A stretch of DNA of 64,000 bases from Diphasiastrum complanatum. Lineage: Eukaryota > Streptophyta > Lycopodiopsida > Lycopodiales > Lycopodiaceae. The stretch lies in the NCBI GenBank assembly GCA_029204225.1, contig CM055098.1, positions 4,079,607 through 4,143,606 of the forward strand, read 5' to 3'. Shown here piece by piece: positions 50,018 through 61,255 of the stretch. The translations under genes and the position numbers were made by a program. The notes beneath the pieces were generated by a model. That model was not told where the DNA came from, did no database searches, and saw only the letters and a program-made list of their open reading frames with translations. Numbering within the stretch: position 1 is the stretch's first letter; every line of letters begins with the position of its first letter.

Positions 50018-50822
50018 TTTAAGAACCACAGTTGCCCGTTCCGGAACAGAACGCATTCCATTCCGGAACTTCACCAAAAAAAATTTCAAAAAATACGTTC
50101 CTTTTTAACAAAGGAAACGAAATAAGGAACAAAATAGTGATTCTAGGATCAACGTGAGGCTCAGATAGAGATTCTAGGATCAATGTGAGCTGCAAGAATT
50201 TCATTCGCTTTTGCCAGATTTTTTGGCTATAAGCAGCTCTCTATCAGCGGTCAAGACAAGATATGCATTATCTAGCGTCAGACACGACATGGACATTGAG
50301 ATAGAGAGTGAGTTTTCAAATATAGCATTAAATTTCATGCATAACCGAGATATGGAACGCAATGCAGAAAAAAAGGGCCAGTCATCTGAATATGTGCACA
50401 GCACAGTGACAAACTAGCACAGCAGCCACAAACCCATAAAAAAAGTATACGCAAATGGGTATGTCAGAGACAAAGGACGTGACAGTAACCGATATGGTCG
50501 TGGTGGTCCATTGCGGTCCAAGGGAAACTATAGAGATCGAGCTCATCCTTATGATCGCCCCAGTGCTGGCCGTGGAGGTTGCTCATCTTATGATCGCAAC
50601 TAATTATTGTCAAATAGCTAGTAACTTCTTCAATTTTGTTTCTGCTTGAATTGTATGTTTTGCAGTGTATCTAGACTCTGTCATCGTATTATCAAGAAGG
50701 AAGATCGCGGCCAGTTTAACACCCCTGTTTTTTAATTTCTTTTAAAACGTTCCGACCCAGTACGTTTCAGAACGTACCCAAAAGGTTCGGAACGGGTTTC
50801 TCAGTTAAGAACTAGAGTCCTA
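50018..50822. mobile_element. inverted-repeat element built of GTTCCGGAAC/CGTTCC
   Basis: The left end reads TAAGAACCACAGTTGCCCGTTCCGGAAC. The reverse complement of the right end reads TTAACTGAGAAACCCGTTCCGAACC. Both ends continue with CGTTCC-type words, so about 80 bp at each end are in loose inverted symmetry. The 640-bp interior contains a short tandem GATTCTAGGATCAA(C/T)GTGAG pair (50140-50190) and a protein-like RGG fragment. No transposase. Confidence 0.6.
50462..50605 (+). pseudogene. RGG-box protein C-terminal fragment
   Basis: A frame different from the longest open one reads GYVRDKGRDSNRYGRGGPLR, then NYRDRAHPYDRPSAGRGG, then SSYDRN and a stop. Such Arg/Gly/Tyr/Asp-rich tails are typical of RNA-binding proteins with RGG boxes. 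No RRM or other domain is present, and the fragment sits inside the inverted-repeat element. It is therefore more likely a captured gene end than a gene. The source protein is not identified. Confidence 0.5.
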
Positions 50823-51737
50823 AAAAATGTGGTGGTATAAAATCGAGTAGATGCTCCTGAAACATTCAATAATTGGTAAAAATGACCACTATCATGTGAA
50901 ATCCTTCAAGACACCCTACCATCAGAAATTAATCAGCTTGTGATCTTACATCTGAAAATTCAATTCACTAACTACTTCAATGTGCCTCAGAATGCTAGCA
51001 AAATCTGCACACAAGTTGCAGTAGAAATGCAAGCAGAACAAACACACTTAAAAGAATACGTTGGAACAGCCATCAAAATTTTGACAATTCTGGTCAGAGA
51101 TGCCTCATGAGATCTAAGGAAATTTTGGCTATTAAAATACCTCTAAAAGGCGAACAACCATGCAAGATAGCGTAGAAAATCACCAAACAACCTCCTTAAA
51201 AATAGAGTTGGGAATGATGGAAAGCTTGCATGATTGAATGGATTTCCGAATGGCTTATGATCATCACTAGGACAGTGACACAGATACATACACCAACCAT
51301 CCAACCCACAGCACACCAAATTCAAATATCTCGGGGAAGCTCTTACGATAACCATTTTCTTAAGTAAAAAATTGGCTGATCGTTTTATACCTTTTTGATA
51401 CGTGAACTGGCAACCTGGCCACAAAAGCACATGATAATGATAATGTATGTCATCCAGCTTAGATTTTGAGTTGGACTGGGTGTTATTCCCGTGAATGTAC
51501 AGTTTTTGTAGTGTATATATTGAGGCATAGTGAAAGATTAATCAAAAGTGGAAGAGCAGATGATTGGCCGCCCACCAGATGTGGCATTAACATGAAGATT
51601 GGTGGAGCAAAGGCTTTGATGAAATAGCAATGGGCAAGAGTCCAGCATCACAAACATGACTATTACCCATTGAGGGAACCTCATATGACAGACAGTTAAA
51701 GACTGAAAATAAGCAAAGAAGTGGCTCATAAGGATCA
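50823..51737. other. 3' flank of the CCR4 gene
   Basis: Immediately downstream of the minus-strand CCR4 stop codon, this should hold the 3' UTR. No other gene was recognised. Confidence 0.4.
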
Positions 51738-51883
51738 TCATCTTCGCAGCCGAGGCTTACAACGGAACTCTGCAAGCAGTGCAATATGGTCTGATGACCA
51801 TTCAGGAGACGGCAATGCAGTGTCTTTGTGCAAGTTCTCCTCATCCAAAAGCTCTAACAATGACTCCACGGTTAGCGAATCGG
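51738..51883 (-). CDS. CCR4: CCR4-type deadenylase, last coding exon
   Basis: Acceptor CTGCAG at 51884, then DSLTVESLLELLDEENLHKD, TALPSPEWSSDHIALLAEF and RCKPRLRR with TGA at 51738. SSDHIALLAEF carries the catalytic Asp-His of the endonuclease/exonuclease/phosphatase fold. The exon begins with two bases that complete the alanine codon left by 62306-62456 (YIFYT-A-D), so the junction is in frame across 10.4 kb. The sequence matches the C-terminus of plant carbon catabolite repressor protein 4 homologues closely. Confidence 0.94.
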
Positions 51884-52370
51884 CTGCAGTAAGCATAAAG
51901 ACAGTCATCATTAATTTTTGTGTGGCATCACCACTAGATATTTATTCTGTAGGCAATTTTCAAACAATCCACAATTTCTACTAGAAGCCAAGACAGATTA
52001 TGAAATGAAACTATGTTGGCTGTAGACTGTAGTATAAGGAGCCAAATCTGAGTTATAAGCTGCACATCATATAAAATGTCACATTCTTGTAACTCCAGTT
52101 GCTATGGCTACGTGTGAGAAGTACTTCACTTGGAATCCCCCCCACACCTCACACATTTAAACTTCACACCTCACCACCTTTGGCAAGTTTTCCCATTCTC
52201 TGTTGAAGGGATAGTGCGCCCTCTTACCATGCCCCTTATTCCCTTTGATGCCTACATTGCTTGCTTTTTTATTACTTTTGTGTGTAGATGCTTTGGAGAT
52301 GGTGCTTGGAGCTATGGCATAAGGAGACTATGTCGAATTGATTGAAAACTTTTTGGAGATCCAACTTCTA

Positions 52371-52377
52371 CTCTCTC

Positions 52378-52431
<54 letters not shown>
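52371..52431. repeat. (CT)n microsatellite
   Basis: About 60 bp of CT with one G interruption near 52385. Confidence 0.95.
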
Positions 52432-52434
<3 letters not shown>

Positions 52435-52493
52435 AATCTTAAGAATGAGATCGGAGATGGACGAGATTTAGGAAATTGCATCCTCTAAAAGAA

Positions 52494-52580
52494 TCTAGTA
52501 GATTCAGAAATTAGATAGGATATAGGTTTAGGGTTTAGGGTCTAGTAGATTCAGAAATTAGATAGGATATAGGTCTAGTA
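52494..52580. repeat. 47-bp tandem repeat with telomere-like core
   Basis: TCTAGTAGATTCAGAAATTA at 52494 recurs at 52541. Between them lies TTTAGGGTTTAGGG, two plant telomere units. Confidence 0.85.
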
Positions 52581-54559
52581 GCCTACAACAAAACAACCAA
52601 ATGAACATTGTCATAGGACATCTGGGAGAGCCTGCAGAGGTTACTGAGCATGCAAAATGACCTACTGAAAGGGAACAAGACGTTAGGGCCTATTCTTGGA
52701 CTCAATTTAACCCTGGAGGGCCACCAGTCAATTGTAGGGTATGGTGATGGGCGGTAACCATGACTAGGCAACCAGGCAACTTGGGTCAAGTGTCTCGCAA
52801 GCTGCCTTTGAATAAGCCATCCAGCCACTTGTCAAGGATACAGAGCCTTGGAGTGTGAGCTTGCATAGAAATGCTCATAACGGGAGAAGTACATGTTGAA
52901 ACAGTGGAACAGATTTTGACTTGCAAGAGACATGATTGCAAGTAAGTGTGCCTCTGTCATGATCCATCCTCCTAAGGATGCAAACAAAGAGGTACTTTGT
53001 CTTGGTTACAATTGCAGCCAAAAACACAACAATATTCCTTAAGAAAGAGGAAGAAAGCTCTGCAGTAGAAAATCTAGTAATAAGCGTGATGGCAAATATA
53101 GCAACTCAAAGATATCACTGCAAACAAAGGCTACTAGCAGTAATAAGTACCAAAACTGACCATTGCATATTAATGCCTGATCCTGATCCTTAAGCACTCT
53201 ACCGCTAGAAATCCAAATATGTGATCATCTTCTGAAATGATAAGAACTTGCACTCTGATATGACAGACCAAGACAATGATGGGTTGAACTTCCAGGAACT
53301 CAAATTAAGATCTATATGTAGATTGCTCAATGCCTTATTATAGGAAACCCGACTACGTATACAGAACTTAAAAAATGTGTACTTTGCTCAATGCCCTGTA
53401 ATAAGAAACCCGATTATGTATAGAGAACTTCAAAAATGTGAGTAATTTGCTCCAATTGTTTTAGGAAGATAAATGGCTGGCTCAGCCTGGAAGAGGAATA
53501 TCGAATATGCAAACTTCAGAATATCCAATCAAGAATTTGTAAGCTTATAAGTCTGCCCTACTGGAGAAAGTTTGAATATTCCAAATAGATGTCAAAACTT
53601 AAGCACCCAAAAAAGAAAAGCGGTGAGATGTTGGCATTTAGAACTTTGAGCACCCTTCTTTGGAGTACACAAAATTGAAGAGGTTTATCTTCTATAGCAA
53701 ACTACTACTAGGAGAGTCGAATTGCAATCAAAATCTATATCCAAGAAATGTCAATCCTCTGCACTCTAAAACTGGAAACATGAAACTTCAGAATCTCTCT
53801 TTTTTATATGAAAAGCTACAAGTGGATCAAAACAATTTGAGCACCCACAGTAGATGAAGATACGATCTCTTAAAGCAATGGTGCCCACCTTGCTACCTGA
53901 AATGTGACCCCGTAAAAAAAAAATACCCACTTTTTACAATCCTCTCTTCAGGTCATCACCTTCTAATTGTCTAGTTTATGATGCGTTAAAAAGTTGCAAA
54001 TGACATTTCCTAAGTTGCAGGACCCCAGGAGTACCCAAATGATAATCATAAAATAAACATCCCAAGGACCCCAAATTTTTGCCTATGGACATACTATCGT
54101 ACCTAAAACTAAGGAACACTTTTTACGGTTCATCAGAACACCGGCATTAATGTGATGACCATGCATGTGATGGATACAATCGAGGCAAAATGTTGCTAAG
54201 CTCAGAAAGTTTGTGAACTTCTTGCCATAACTCCAGAGGTCTTCATCCAAATTACACGTTGCTATGGTACAAAAGCTCTGAGTGGTTATGACATGCGTAC
54301 CTCCAGCCAAAAGAGATTAGCTCTGAGAAAAAGCTTGTAACCCGAGCAGACTAACCCAAATGAAGATAGGGATATCACCTAGATGCTAGGGGCTGGTCCC
54401 AGACCTAGCATGACCATCAATGAGTCTGTTACTAGATGGCTATCCGAGAGTAAGCTGCGATGATGGCAAAATAACATGGCTAAAGGCATTTCGTCAAAAC
54501 TGGATTGAATATTTGGACCAAAAAACCTTTTGGGAAGCTTCAAGAGATGTGTTGTAACT
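52581..54559. other. CCR4 intron sequence, no gene recognised
   Basis: ACTTTGCTCAATGCC and AAACCCGA(C/T)TA(C/T)GTATA recur at about 53320-53370 and 53390-53420, a short duplication. No protein motifs were seen. Confidence 0.4.
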
Positions 54560-54574
54560 ATAGGAGTTTCTAAG

Positions 54575-55170
54575 ATGTCATGAGAAGCTAGCTGAAAAGC
54601 TCTACTGGTGATCAAGCTAAGCAATGAGCCATTCTTGGGCAAAAGGTGAACGTTATTTGTCACTACATCATCAGACTAATTGCCTTATATGCAACGAGAG
54701 ACAATCGGAGCAGAGCCCGATAAATGCACAGACAATAGTGTGACCCATCAACTAAAAACAAAAGTATGGGGCATAGAGAGGACTCAGGCAGAAAATAGCC
54801 TCATTCTCACAAATCTAGCTGGACTTCAAAAGCTTGAAGAATTAAGTTCCACAAATTCAGAGATAGAATCGCCATTCCAGGAAGAGAAAAGCTTGACAAA
54901 CGGCAGTGCTGCTGTAAAATACATGTTTTGATTGTGCCAGCAAATGGACCTATGACAAGCTAGCCGGCACGCTGCCAGGGCAATCAAACTGTGCAATGGG
55001 CCATTCTGGGGCAAGAAGTCACCGTTAGTTGTTCCTACATCAGACTGATTGCATCAGACCCAAAAAAGAGCCAGGCCCAGTGACGGTAGTGTGAACTATC
55101 ACCTGATAAGAAAGTACTGGACATGGACATGATCTAAGGGAAGAAGTAGCTTCATTCTTATCGGCACCTA
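54575..55170. repeat. imperfect direct duplication, about 375 bp apart
   Basis: 54590-54815 and 54955-55165 share AAGCTAGC-like starts, then AATG(A/G)GCCATTCT(T/G)GGGCAA, CTACATCA(T)CAGACT, the GTGTGA(C/A)C(C/T)AT(C) segment, and TAGC(C/T)TCATTCT(C/T)A near their ends. Divergence is high. Confidence 0.6.
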
Positions 55171-55669
55171 GCAAAGCACTTTTCATAATCATAGTTTCAA
55201 AAAAATTTGATATGATTTTCTAGGAATCATTTCAAATCAGTGCACGATTCATATGGAGTTTTGAAAGAAGATTTAACTTTAAATTCTTTTTCTCCTTTAG
55301 AAACTTCTAAGTTTTAGAACATTTCTCTGTTTGTAGTCTACATGTCTTAATCTATTTTGTATTTTAAACTGGTCTGTGCCTATGCGGAAGCATCATGCAT
55401 AAGTTCACTCATTTGCTTAATTGGTAGACTTGCACAATTAGAAGCCATGCATGGCAACAATCTAGATCTTTTGCAATATTTTGCATGAAATTGTTGCTCA
55501 ATGTGTATAATTTATTTGATACCATATGAAATATAGAGCATCAATAGTCACACTCTCCTTTCCTTTATGATGCTAGATTTATATGTTAAACTCTTGCATA
55601 AACTTGACCTACCTAGCTTAGCAACCCTTCAACTTTAATCGATTAAACTACTTCAAAGTGTTATAGTTG

Positions 55670-56180
55670 GTGTGGCCAAACACTACTTGGTAATGTGTGG
55701 TATATTTTTACTGAATAGGAATGAGCTTCTTGCTCTCAAAGGGACTAGCCTCTCCTCTTGGCTTAACGTATCTCCCTACACCTATGCCATTTACATTGTC
55801 TCTAGAGAAGACATTTATAAGGTCTCTACATATTTGAGCACTAGAAAAGTAACTAATGTCTCCTTGAAAGGATCTAATTGTCCCGCACTTCGATGTCCTA
55901 GCTTACAACAATTTTACTATTTGCAACTCATTCGTCAAAGGAGCATTTACCTTAGAGTAGTCTTGGATTTATTTATAGTAAAAATCAAAGAACTCTAGGA
56001 ATCACCATAGGTCACATGCCTCTATAGATCTCTGCCATCCATGAACCACAACCATCTTGGTTGGATCCACCTTTGAGACGATCCTTATTCTTGAGGAGAA
56101 TCATATGTGAAGCAATGGGTGGATAACCAAGTATCTTAGCTTGAGGTACTCCCATTTGTTTTTACAAAGTACTTGACATT
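55670..56180 (-). mobile_element. Ty3/gypsy RT end and RNase H remnant
   Basis: The minus strand reads, with stops, KCEYLKLRYLVIH, DPTKMVVVHGWQRSIEACDL, FLEFFDFYYK, DYSKVNAPLTNELQ, then NVNGIGVGRYVKPRGEASPF, ESKKL and KYTTHYQVVFGH. This is the gypsy pattern C-x-F-x-x-x-x-x-x-x-L-G-H, DP-x-K, W-P, F-L-G-x-x-x-Y-Y-R and the start of RNase H (ESKKL...YxxxxxE). Many substitutions and stops mark an old copy. The longest plus-strand open frame here (55672-55998) is its shadow. Confidence 0.78.
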
Positions 56181-56876
56181 GTGGATTGTGGATTTACTAG
56201 GATCCAACCTCATTTACCACTCAGTTTGGAGCTATAAATACTCACTTTAGGCAAAGCTCTAGGCTTCAAGGCATAGGCGATGTGTGTCCCATAGCCTCAA
56301 GAACGCATGTACAAAGGATGTCCAAGTTTTACTCATTTGGGTAGAGATCTTTCCAAGTGGCAAGCACCATACTAGTGCATGTCATCCATCCTTGGGTAGA
56401 TTTCCCTCATACTGGGCTCCTCTTTCTTGGTTCTCAAACCCACGTTGAAATCCTTGGTTAAGATTCCTCTTCATCTCTTCTTCCATGTTCAACGTATAAG
56501 TGTCGGGATTCAAGGTGAACTAGAAGCGGAAACATTCACAATGAATTAAGTGATTAACGTTCTATGAACAATCACAAATTATGCATACAAGTGGAAGCAA
56601 AGTACGATATCAATGGAGACAAATTTCTGTACAAAGAATGTATGTACACAAGCATTGCCACTCTCTCTAGTCTCTCCAGCCTCTTCAAGCTCTTCCTTCC
56701 CTCTTCAGCAAAAAGAGGGCGCCTATTTATACTAGTAGAGATAGAGAAATCCAATGGTTCCCAATGTGGAATATCCAAAAGCCAACAGCCAAGAGCCATG
56801 TGTTGCATACGAGTTTTAAAAGCAAATGAAAAGTCTTGGCATTGGACAGCCAAGTGCTAATTGGAGAAGAAGGTCA
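56181..56876. other. CCR4 intron sequence, no gene recognised
   Basis: No protein motif recognised. Frames on both strands at 56564-56860 overlap each other and look fortuitous. Confidence 0.4.
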
Positions 56877-57205
56877 CTTGCCCCATGGACCCCCCATTAT
56901 GAGTTGGGCCTCTCCAAACTTGAGTACATGGACCAAAAGTTAAAAAATGCTCTTTGGGTCCTCAAAACCATATACATTGCCCCAACTTCATTAAATATGG
57001 CATTAACCCCATGAAGTCACGCAATCCAAGCCTGGACAAAGCTCTGTACTCGCCATACTATCTCTGGAGAAGATTCCACACAGGGAGAAAATAAATTCTG
57101 ATGACCCCTAACAGCCGTATAGGGTGTACCTTCTGGTACCTCAACTTCGCAGTCAGAGCATCAACAGAGGAATCTCCATTAAAGGACAAATAGTTTTTCT
57201 AACAC
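56877..57205 (+). repeat. direct repeat, left copy (about 330 bp)
   Basis: Shares nearly continuous similarity with 58588-58905: CCATGGACCCCCCA, GTACATGGACCAAAAGTTAA, CAATCCAAGCCTGGA, TACTATCTCTGGAGAAGATT, CAACAGAGGAATCTCCATTA. The copies are about 1.7 kb apart in the same orientation, with roughly 90% identity plus small indels. They could be terminal repeats of a short element, but no primer site was found next to either. Confidence 0.88.
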
Positions 57206-57248
57206 TCTCCCTTAATGACAAATTTAATTTTGCTCTAACCCCATCAAA

Positions 57249-57420
57249 GGTTCTTGTTTTGTCTCCAAACCTCAATTCCCAGGTAGTAGTGTAGGTGCCC
57301 GAGATCCTTCATCTCAAACTCTGCACTTAGTGACCTTTTCTCATTTTCAATGAGTTTGTCACAGCTACCTATAAAGAGTAAGTCATCCAAAAAATAGATT
57401 CCCAAGCAACAAGAGATTTG
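57249..57420 (-). mobile_element. Ty1/copia reverse transcriptase fragment
   Basis: The minus strand reads CLGIYFLDDLLFIGSCDKLI, then ENEKRSLSAEFEMKDLGHLH, then YYLGIEVW. This is the copia RT block around the YVDD catalytic motif (here FLDD) and the F-x-M-K-D-L-G motif. A degraded extension (IIVFMDCEILIGN) runs to about 57480. It lies between the two direct repeats. Confidence 0.85.
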
Positions 57421-57480
57421 TGCTCAATTGCCAATTAGAATCTCGCAATCCATAAAGACTATAATACTTCCTTGAAGCAT

Positions 57481-58587
57481 AGGGAAGGGAAGAAACTGCA
57501 GTACTCCCAAAAACACCAGCCAAGAAAATTGCCTTCAGTCTGTCGTGCCCAGGGTACTGGCTTGGACCAAATAGGATCTCATCCTTCCTTTATAACAGAA
57601 CCTTCAGGTAACTCCAGGTAGTCCGTCTCAAATCCAATGACCAACCAGATAACAAAACCCAATTTTGCCTTCATGGACTTTGGAGGCTCCATAAGTTCCC
57701 AAGTTTCACACTTTAGAAGTAATATTCTTTGTTTACTCTTTTGGAGTTAAGTATATAGCAACATTGCCAGGGCTTTGTAGTCATCCCAGAACCAGACCAT
57801 GTCTTCTTCAGGATTCAAGAGAGAGATGCCATAACGATTCAATTAGACTTTTAAGTGCGTTTTCATCAAGCTTAATTAATGTAAGTCCTGAATTCCTTCA
57901 TTTTGTACATGCATCTAATTTAGTCTTCAGCATAAAAAACAAGAATACTATATAACACCAACTAATAAGAATTCCTCCATCATTGAGATTAGTAGATCCC
58001 CACTGATCTATGGCCAGTAGACTTCATGGAGAGCTATTTGAGCTCGAACTCCGAATATGGAATTCATCAAAGTATTTTTTCTTATCCTATAATAACATAG
58101 CTAATCCAATAAATGCACCAACAAAAAATAGGTTGAGCGCAACTTTGGCTAACTTGTTCAACACTCTTCTTCTTTACGACCACCCGTGTGCAAAAAATCC
58201 CAAAAGGATTTCACATGGAAGAAATAGCAGTAAAGTTTCAAATCGGAAACTTGCTCCAACTTCCATTCAGTTATATCACTTAAAATTTTGCTTTGCCTTG
58301 GGTTATGGATTCAAGGTTTGTGTTCATGTATATTATATAGAAAAAGAACCACTACCCCAACCATAAGTGCTCCAGCAAAGCTCACACCACGATACCTGCT
58401 AACAAATCAAACAATGGAATTGCGTTCCACCAATTTCTCTCCCATGATGCGTACCTACGTATCTTATAGGATTAAAAATGCTCATTGGTATCCAAATTCT
58501 AAATAGGAAATCAAATGTATGACAAGGAATAAATGACTTAATACTTTTTCTCTCCCTATTCACAAAAATAAGATCCAAAATGCTTAG
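57481..58587. other. intron sequence between the direct repeats
   Basis: On the minus strand, short hydrophobic stretches occur at about 58345-58385 (VSFAGALMVGVVVLFLYNI) and 58090-58140 (NLFFVGAFIGLAML). They resemble membrane segments of a degraded gene, but no family could be assigned. Nothing else recognised. Confidence 0.35.
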
Positions 58588-58905
58588 CACTTGTCCCATG
58601 GACCCCCCAATATGAGTTGGGCCTCTCCAAAACTTGAGTACATGGACCAAAAGTTAAAAAATGCTCCTTGGGTCCTCAAAACCATATATTAACATTGCCC
58701 CAACTTCATTAAATATGGCATTAGCCCCATGAAGTCGTCACGCAATCCAAGCCTGGAGAAAGCTCTGTAGTCACCATACTATCTCTGGAGAAGATTCCAC
58801 CCAGGGAGAAATCTGATGACCCCTAACAGCCGTCTAGGGCTGGTACCTCGACTTCGCAGTCAGAACATCAACAGAGGAATCTCCATTAAAGGACAAATAG
58901 GACAA
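58588..58905 (+). repeat. direct repeat, right copy
   Basis: Partner of 56877-57205 (see there). It has extra short insertions such as ATTA in CCATATATTAACATTGCCCC and lacks others. Confidence 0.88.
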
Positions 58906-59586
58906 ATGGTGACTTCTAACATTAAGGAATCTTAAATACTTTACTTGCCCTTAGGATGAGCTGTATCTGTTCTATCTAGGGTGCAACCTTCGTAGACATT
59001 TGCCGTATCAAGATCCTTCAAAACTCAATAGATTCCTGCAGCTCTCTTCTTGGGTCCAAATCTCTCTAAGATGTGGTTAAAGTACATCATGCTGATTTAC
59101 ATATATAGAATCACAGCTATCTTCATCTACATTCATCACAATTATAAACACAAATTTTCATGATGCTACTACCTTAACTCTATATTGGAGATGAGAGGAT
59201 CGTTTGGCAACTCTCTCTCTCCTCGCAACATGCCTTCATTTAAAACTAAATACATGCTGATAAAATTTTTGTTGCTCATCTGCATGCCATCATTGACCTA
59301 GCTAGTACAATGTTAAAACCTACCAGCATATTTGAGTCTTCGATGCCTTGCACCGAGGACTTATTGCATTAGAATTGAGCTCTAGTTCTATGGAACATAC
59401 CTTTGGTTGGTGGGCTTCAGAAAACTTGGACTTTGGGCACCACTTTGTTTCAAAAGAACCTTACCTCACAATTCGCCCTTGTAAATTTATGCATTGGCAA
59501 CCGTGTCTTTCATAACAAGAGTTACAAATTGAACATTGTTTAACTAATATTTATTTGCAATCGTTTTGTCTTAACAAATCAAAGAT
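58906..59586. other. CCR4 intron sequence, no gene recognised
   Basis: No recognisable motif. A minus-strand reading LERFGPKKRAAGIY near 59040 is isolated. Confidence 0.35.
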
Positions 59587-59794
59587 GCACTGCTGAATCA
59601 CGGACAGTGATCTGAATCATGGACAGCGATTCGGACAGCAATCCAAATCGTGACCCTTGATTCGTTGGGGGGTCGCGATTCACGATTCGCGGTAAATATA
59701 TATTTTTTCAACTAAAAGAATGGCAATTCTGGTTCGCAGAATTGCGATTCGCGAATCGCAATTCCAGTGAATTGCGATTTGCAGCATCTATGTA
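59587..59794. repeat. small element built of GATTCG/CGAATC
   Basis: The words GATTCG, AATCGC and ATTGCGATT recur throughout, including the palindrome GCGATTCGCGAATCGC at about 59744-59759. The ends GATGCACTGCTGAATCAC and, on the other strand, GATGCTGCAAATCGC are in inverted relation. Length is about 210 bp. No coding. Confidence 0.65.
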
Positions 59795-60422
59795 ACAAAT
59801 AAAATGCCAATGAAAACTGGAAATGATAACCAACTCAGTGGAATTCACATTGTCCATTTCTCATTGACACGAGGCCAGTAAATACTCCCCTGCTGAGTAG
59901 TAAGAACATACAAACTTTGGTCATTGGCAAGTCATTTGTTGCTCCTTCAAATGGCAGGTTGTTATGGCCATTGGCAAACACAGGGATACTAGTGACTCGT
60001 TAGACCCTAGGGGGTCCCGGCGGGGTGACACTCAGCCCCATAGTTCGGGATAATAACTCTTAGGGACTAGGATCTAGTGGGCTTGGTCTATATTCATAGG
60101 GAGTGCCACTAAGTGAAGGGCACCCTTAGTTGCTAAGGGTGGGTCCCTAAAGTTAGGTAGAGGACCTGTGTGCATCCACATGCACAGTGGCAACTGTGCA
60201 TGTGAGAGGAGTGCATGGCCTCTTGGAGGCTGGGCGCTGGTCCTATATGGTGGCCTGTGAATGTAGAGCCAGGTACAGGATAGTGGGTGGAAATCCATAG
60301 TCACTCTTCATCTTTGGTTGGTTCTCTTTCCATTGCTCCTAATACAGGTCACCAACAGGTTTTGAAGGATTATCTCTCTTGTTTGCCAACCTTTCATGAT
60401 TGTGCCTTTAAGAAGAGTTGAA
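59795..60422. other. CCR4 intron sequence, no gene recognised
   Basis: No protein motif recognised. Confidence 0.35.
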
Positions 60423-60668
60423 GGAAGTCAAGGGTGAATTCTTCATGATTTTTGAGAACTTTGCTCCCTTCGCCAAGGAGGCATCTTCATGCCTACTCAG
60501 CTATTCCTTAAGAAGTCTTGGGATCCTCCTTTCTCCCCTGCTATTGAAGTCAAGGGTGGAATTCTTCCTCCATGATTTGAGGACCTTGCTCCCTTCGCCC
60601 AGGAGGCATCTTTGCGCCTACTCAACTTTTCTTTACAAGTCTTGGGATGCTCCTTTCTCCCCTACCAT
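60423..60668 (+). repeat. 122-bp tandem duplication
   Basis: GAAGTCAAGGGTG(G)AATTCTTC starts each copy (60425 and 60547). Both include TTGCTCCCTTCGCC and TCTTGGGAT(C/G)CTCCTTTCTC. Identity is about 85%. Confidence 0.9.
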
Positions 60669-60724
60669 TGTGTTGCCTGATCTTTCTTTGATTCTATAGC
60701 GGCTAGTAAGTTCTTCCTGAAAAT

Positions 60725-61255
60725 TAGGTTGTTAGGCTGCGTGAGCCGAGTTTTGAGATCCTACCCCCAGTCTCCTGGCCACCCACCAAATGTGTGATTG
60801 CCCCCCAAGAAACTGGTACCGAGGGATGATACACACTATTCAACATTCTTTTGTATGGAGTCCATTTTAAGTACTCCATACGTATATGACACTTACGAGG
60901 CCTTCCGCCTCGACGTGGCAGGTTCGATTTAGACCTTCAACATTGACCCTTAGCGAGCACAAGCATATGAATTATGCTCCCTTTCAAAGTGACTGATTAA
61001 GGATTGCAGAAGGGCTGGCTCCAATACCATGTTGGAGATCAGGTCGTTGGGCTTTGTGGATCGAGTATTCTAGCCTCCTAGCCACGTGCCAGTTTGAGAA
61101 CTCACCAAAATACTGGGACTAGAAGACAACACACTTATTCAATACCTTATATGTAGTCCATTCTAGGTGCTCCATTTCCTTATGGGACTTATGAAGCCTT
61201 TGGCCTCCATGTGGCAGGTGCACTGCTACAACTTCAATAGCTCCTTGCTAGTAAA
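60725..61255. repeat. diverged direct repeat, about 315 bp apart
   Basis: 60728-60960 and 61042-61255 share, in order, TTG(T/G)G(A)GGCT-like starts, CCTGGCCAC or CTAGCCAC, ACACACT(TA)ATTCAA, GGAGTCCATTTTAAGTACTC or TAGTCCATTCTAGGTGCTCC, and GGCC(T/C)...(C/A)TGTGGCAGGT or CGTGGCAGGT. Confidence 0.65.
61017..61029 (-). other. primer-binding-site-like sequence, minus
   Basis: On the minus strand TGGTATTGGAGCC, the initiator-Met primer site with two changes. It lies immediately left of the 61042-61255 repeat, which would then be the LTR of a minus-strand element. No pol sequence of that element was recognised. Confidence 0.5.

Noticed and set aside
55672-55998. A 108-residue plus-strand open frame
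   Set aside because: The opposite strand encodes gypsy RNase H motifs over the same interval; the plus frame is its shadow.
58010-58366. A 118-residue plus-strand open frame
   Set aside because: No motif. The minus strand shows short membrane-like segments instead, but these too could not be assigned, so neither is called a gene.
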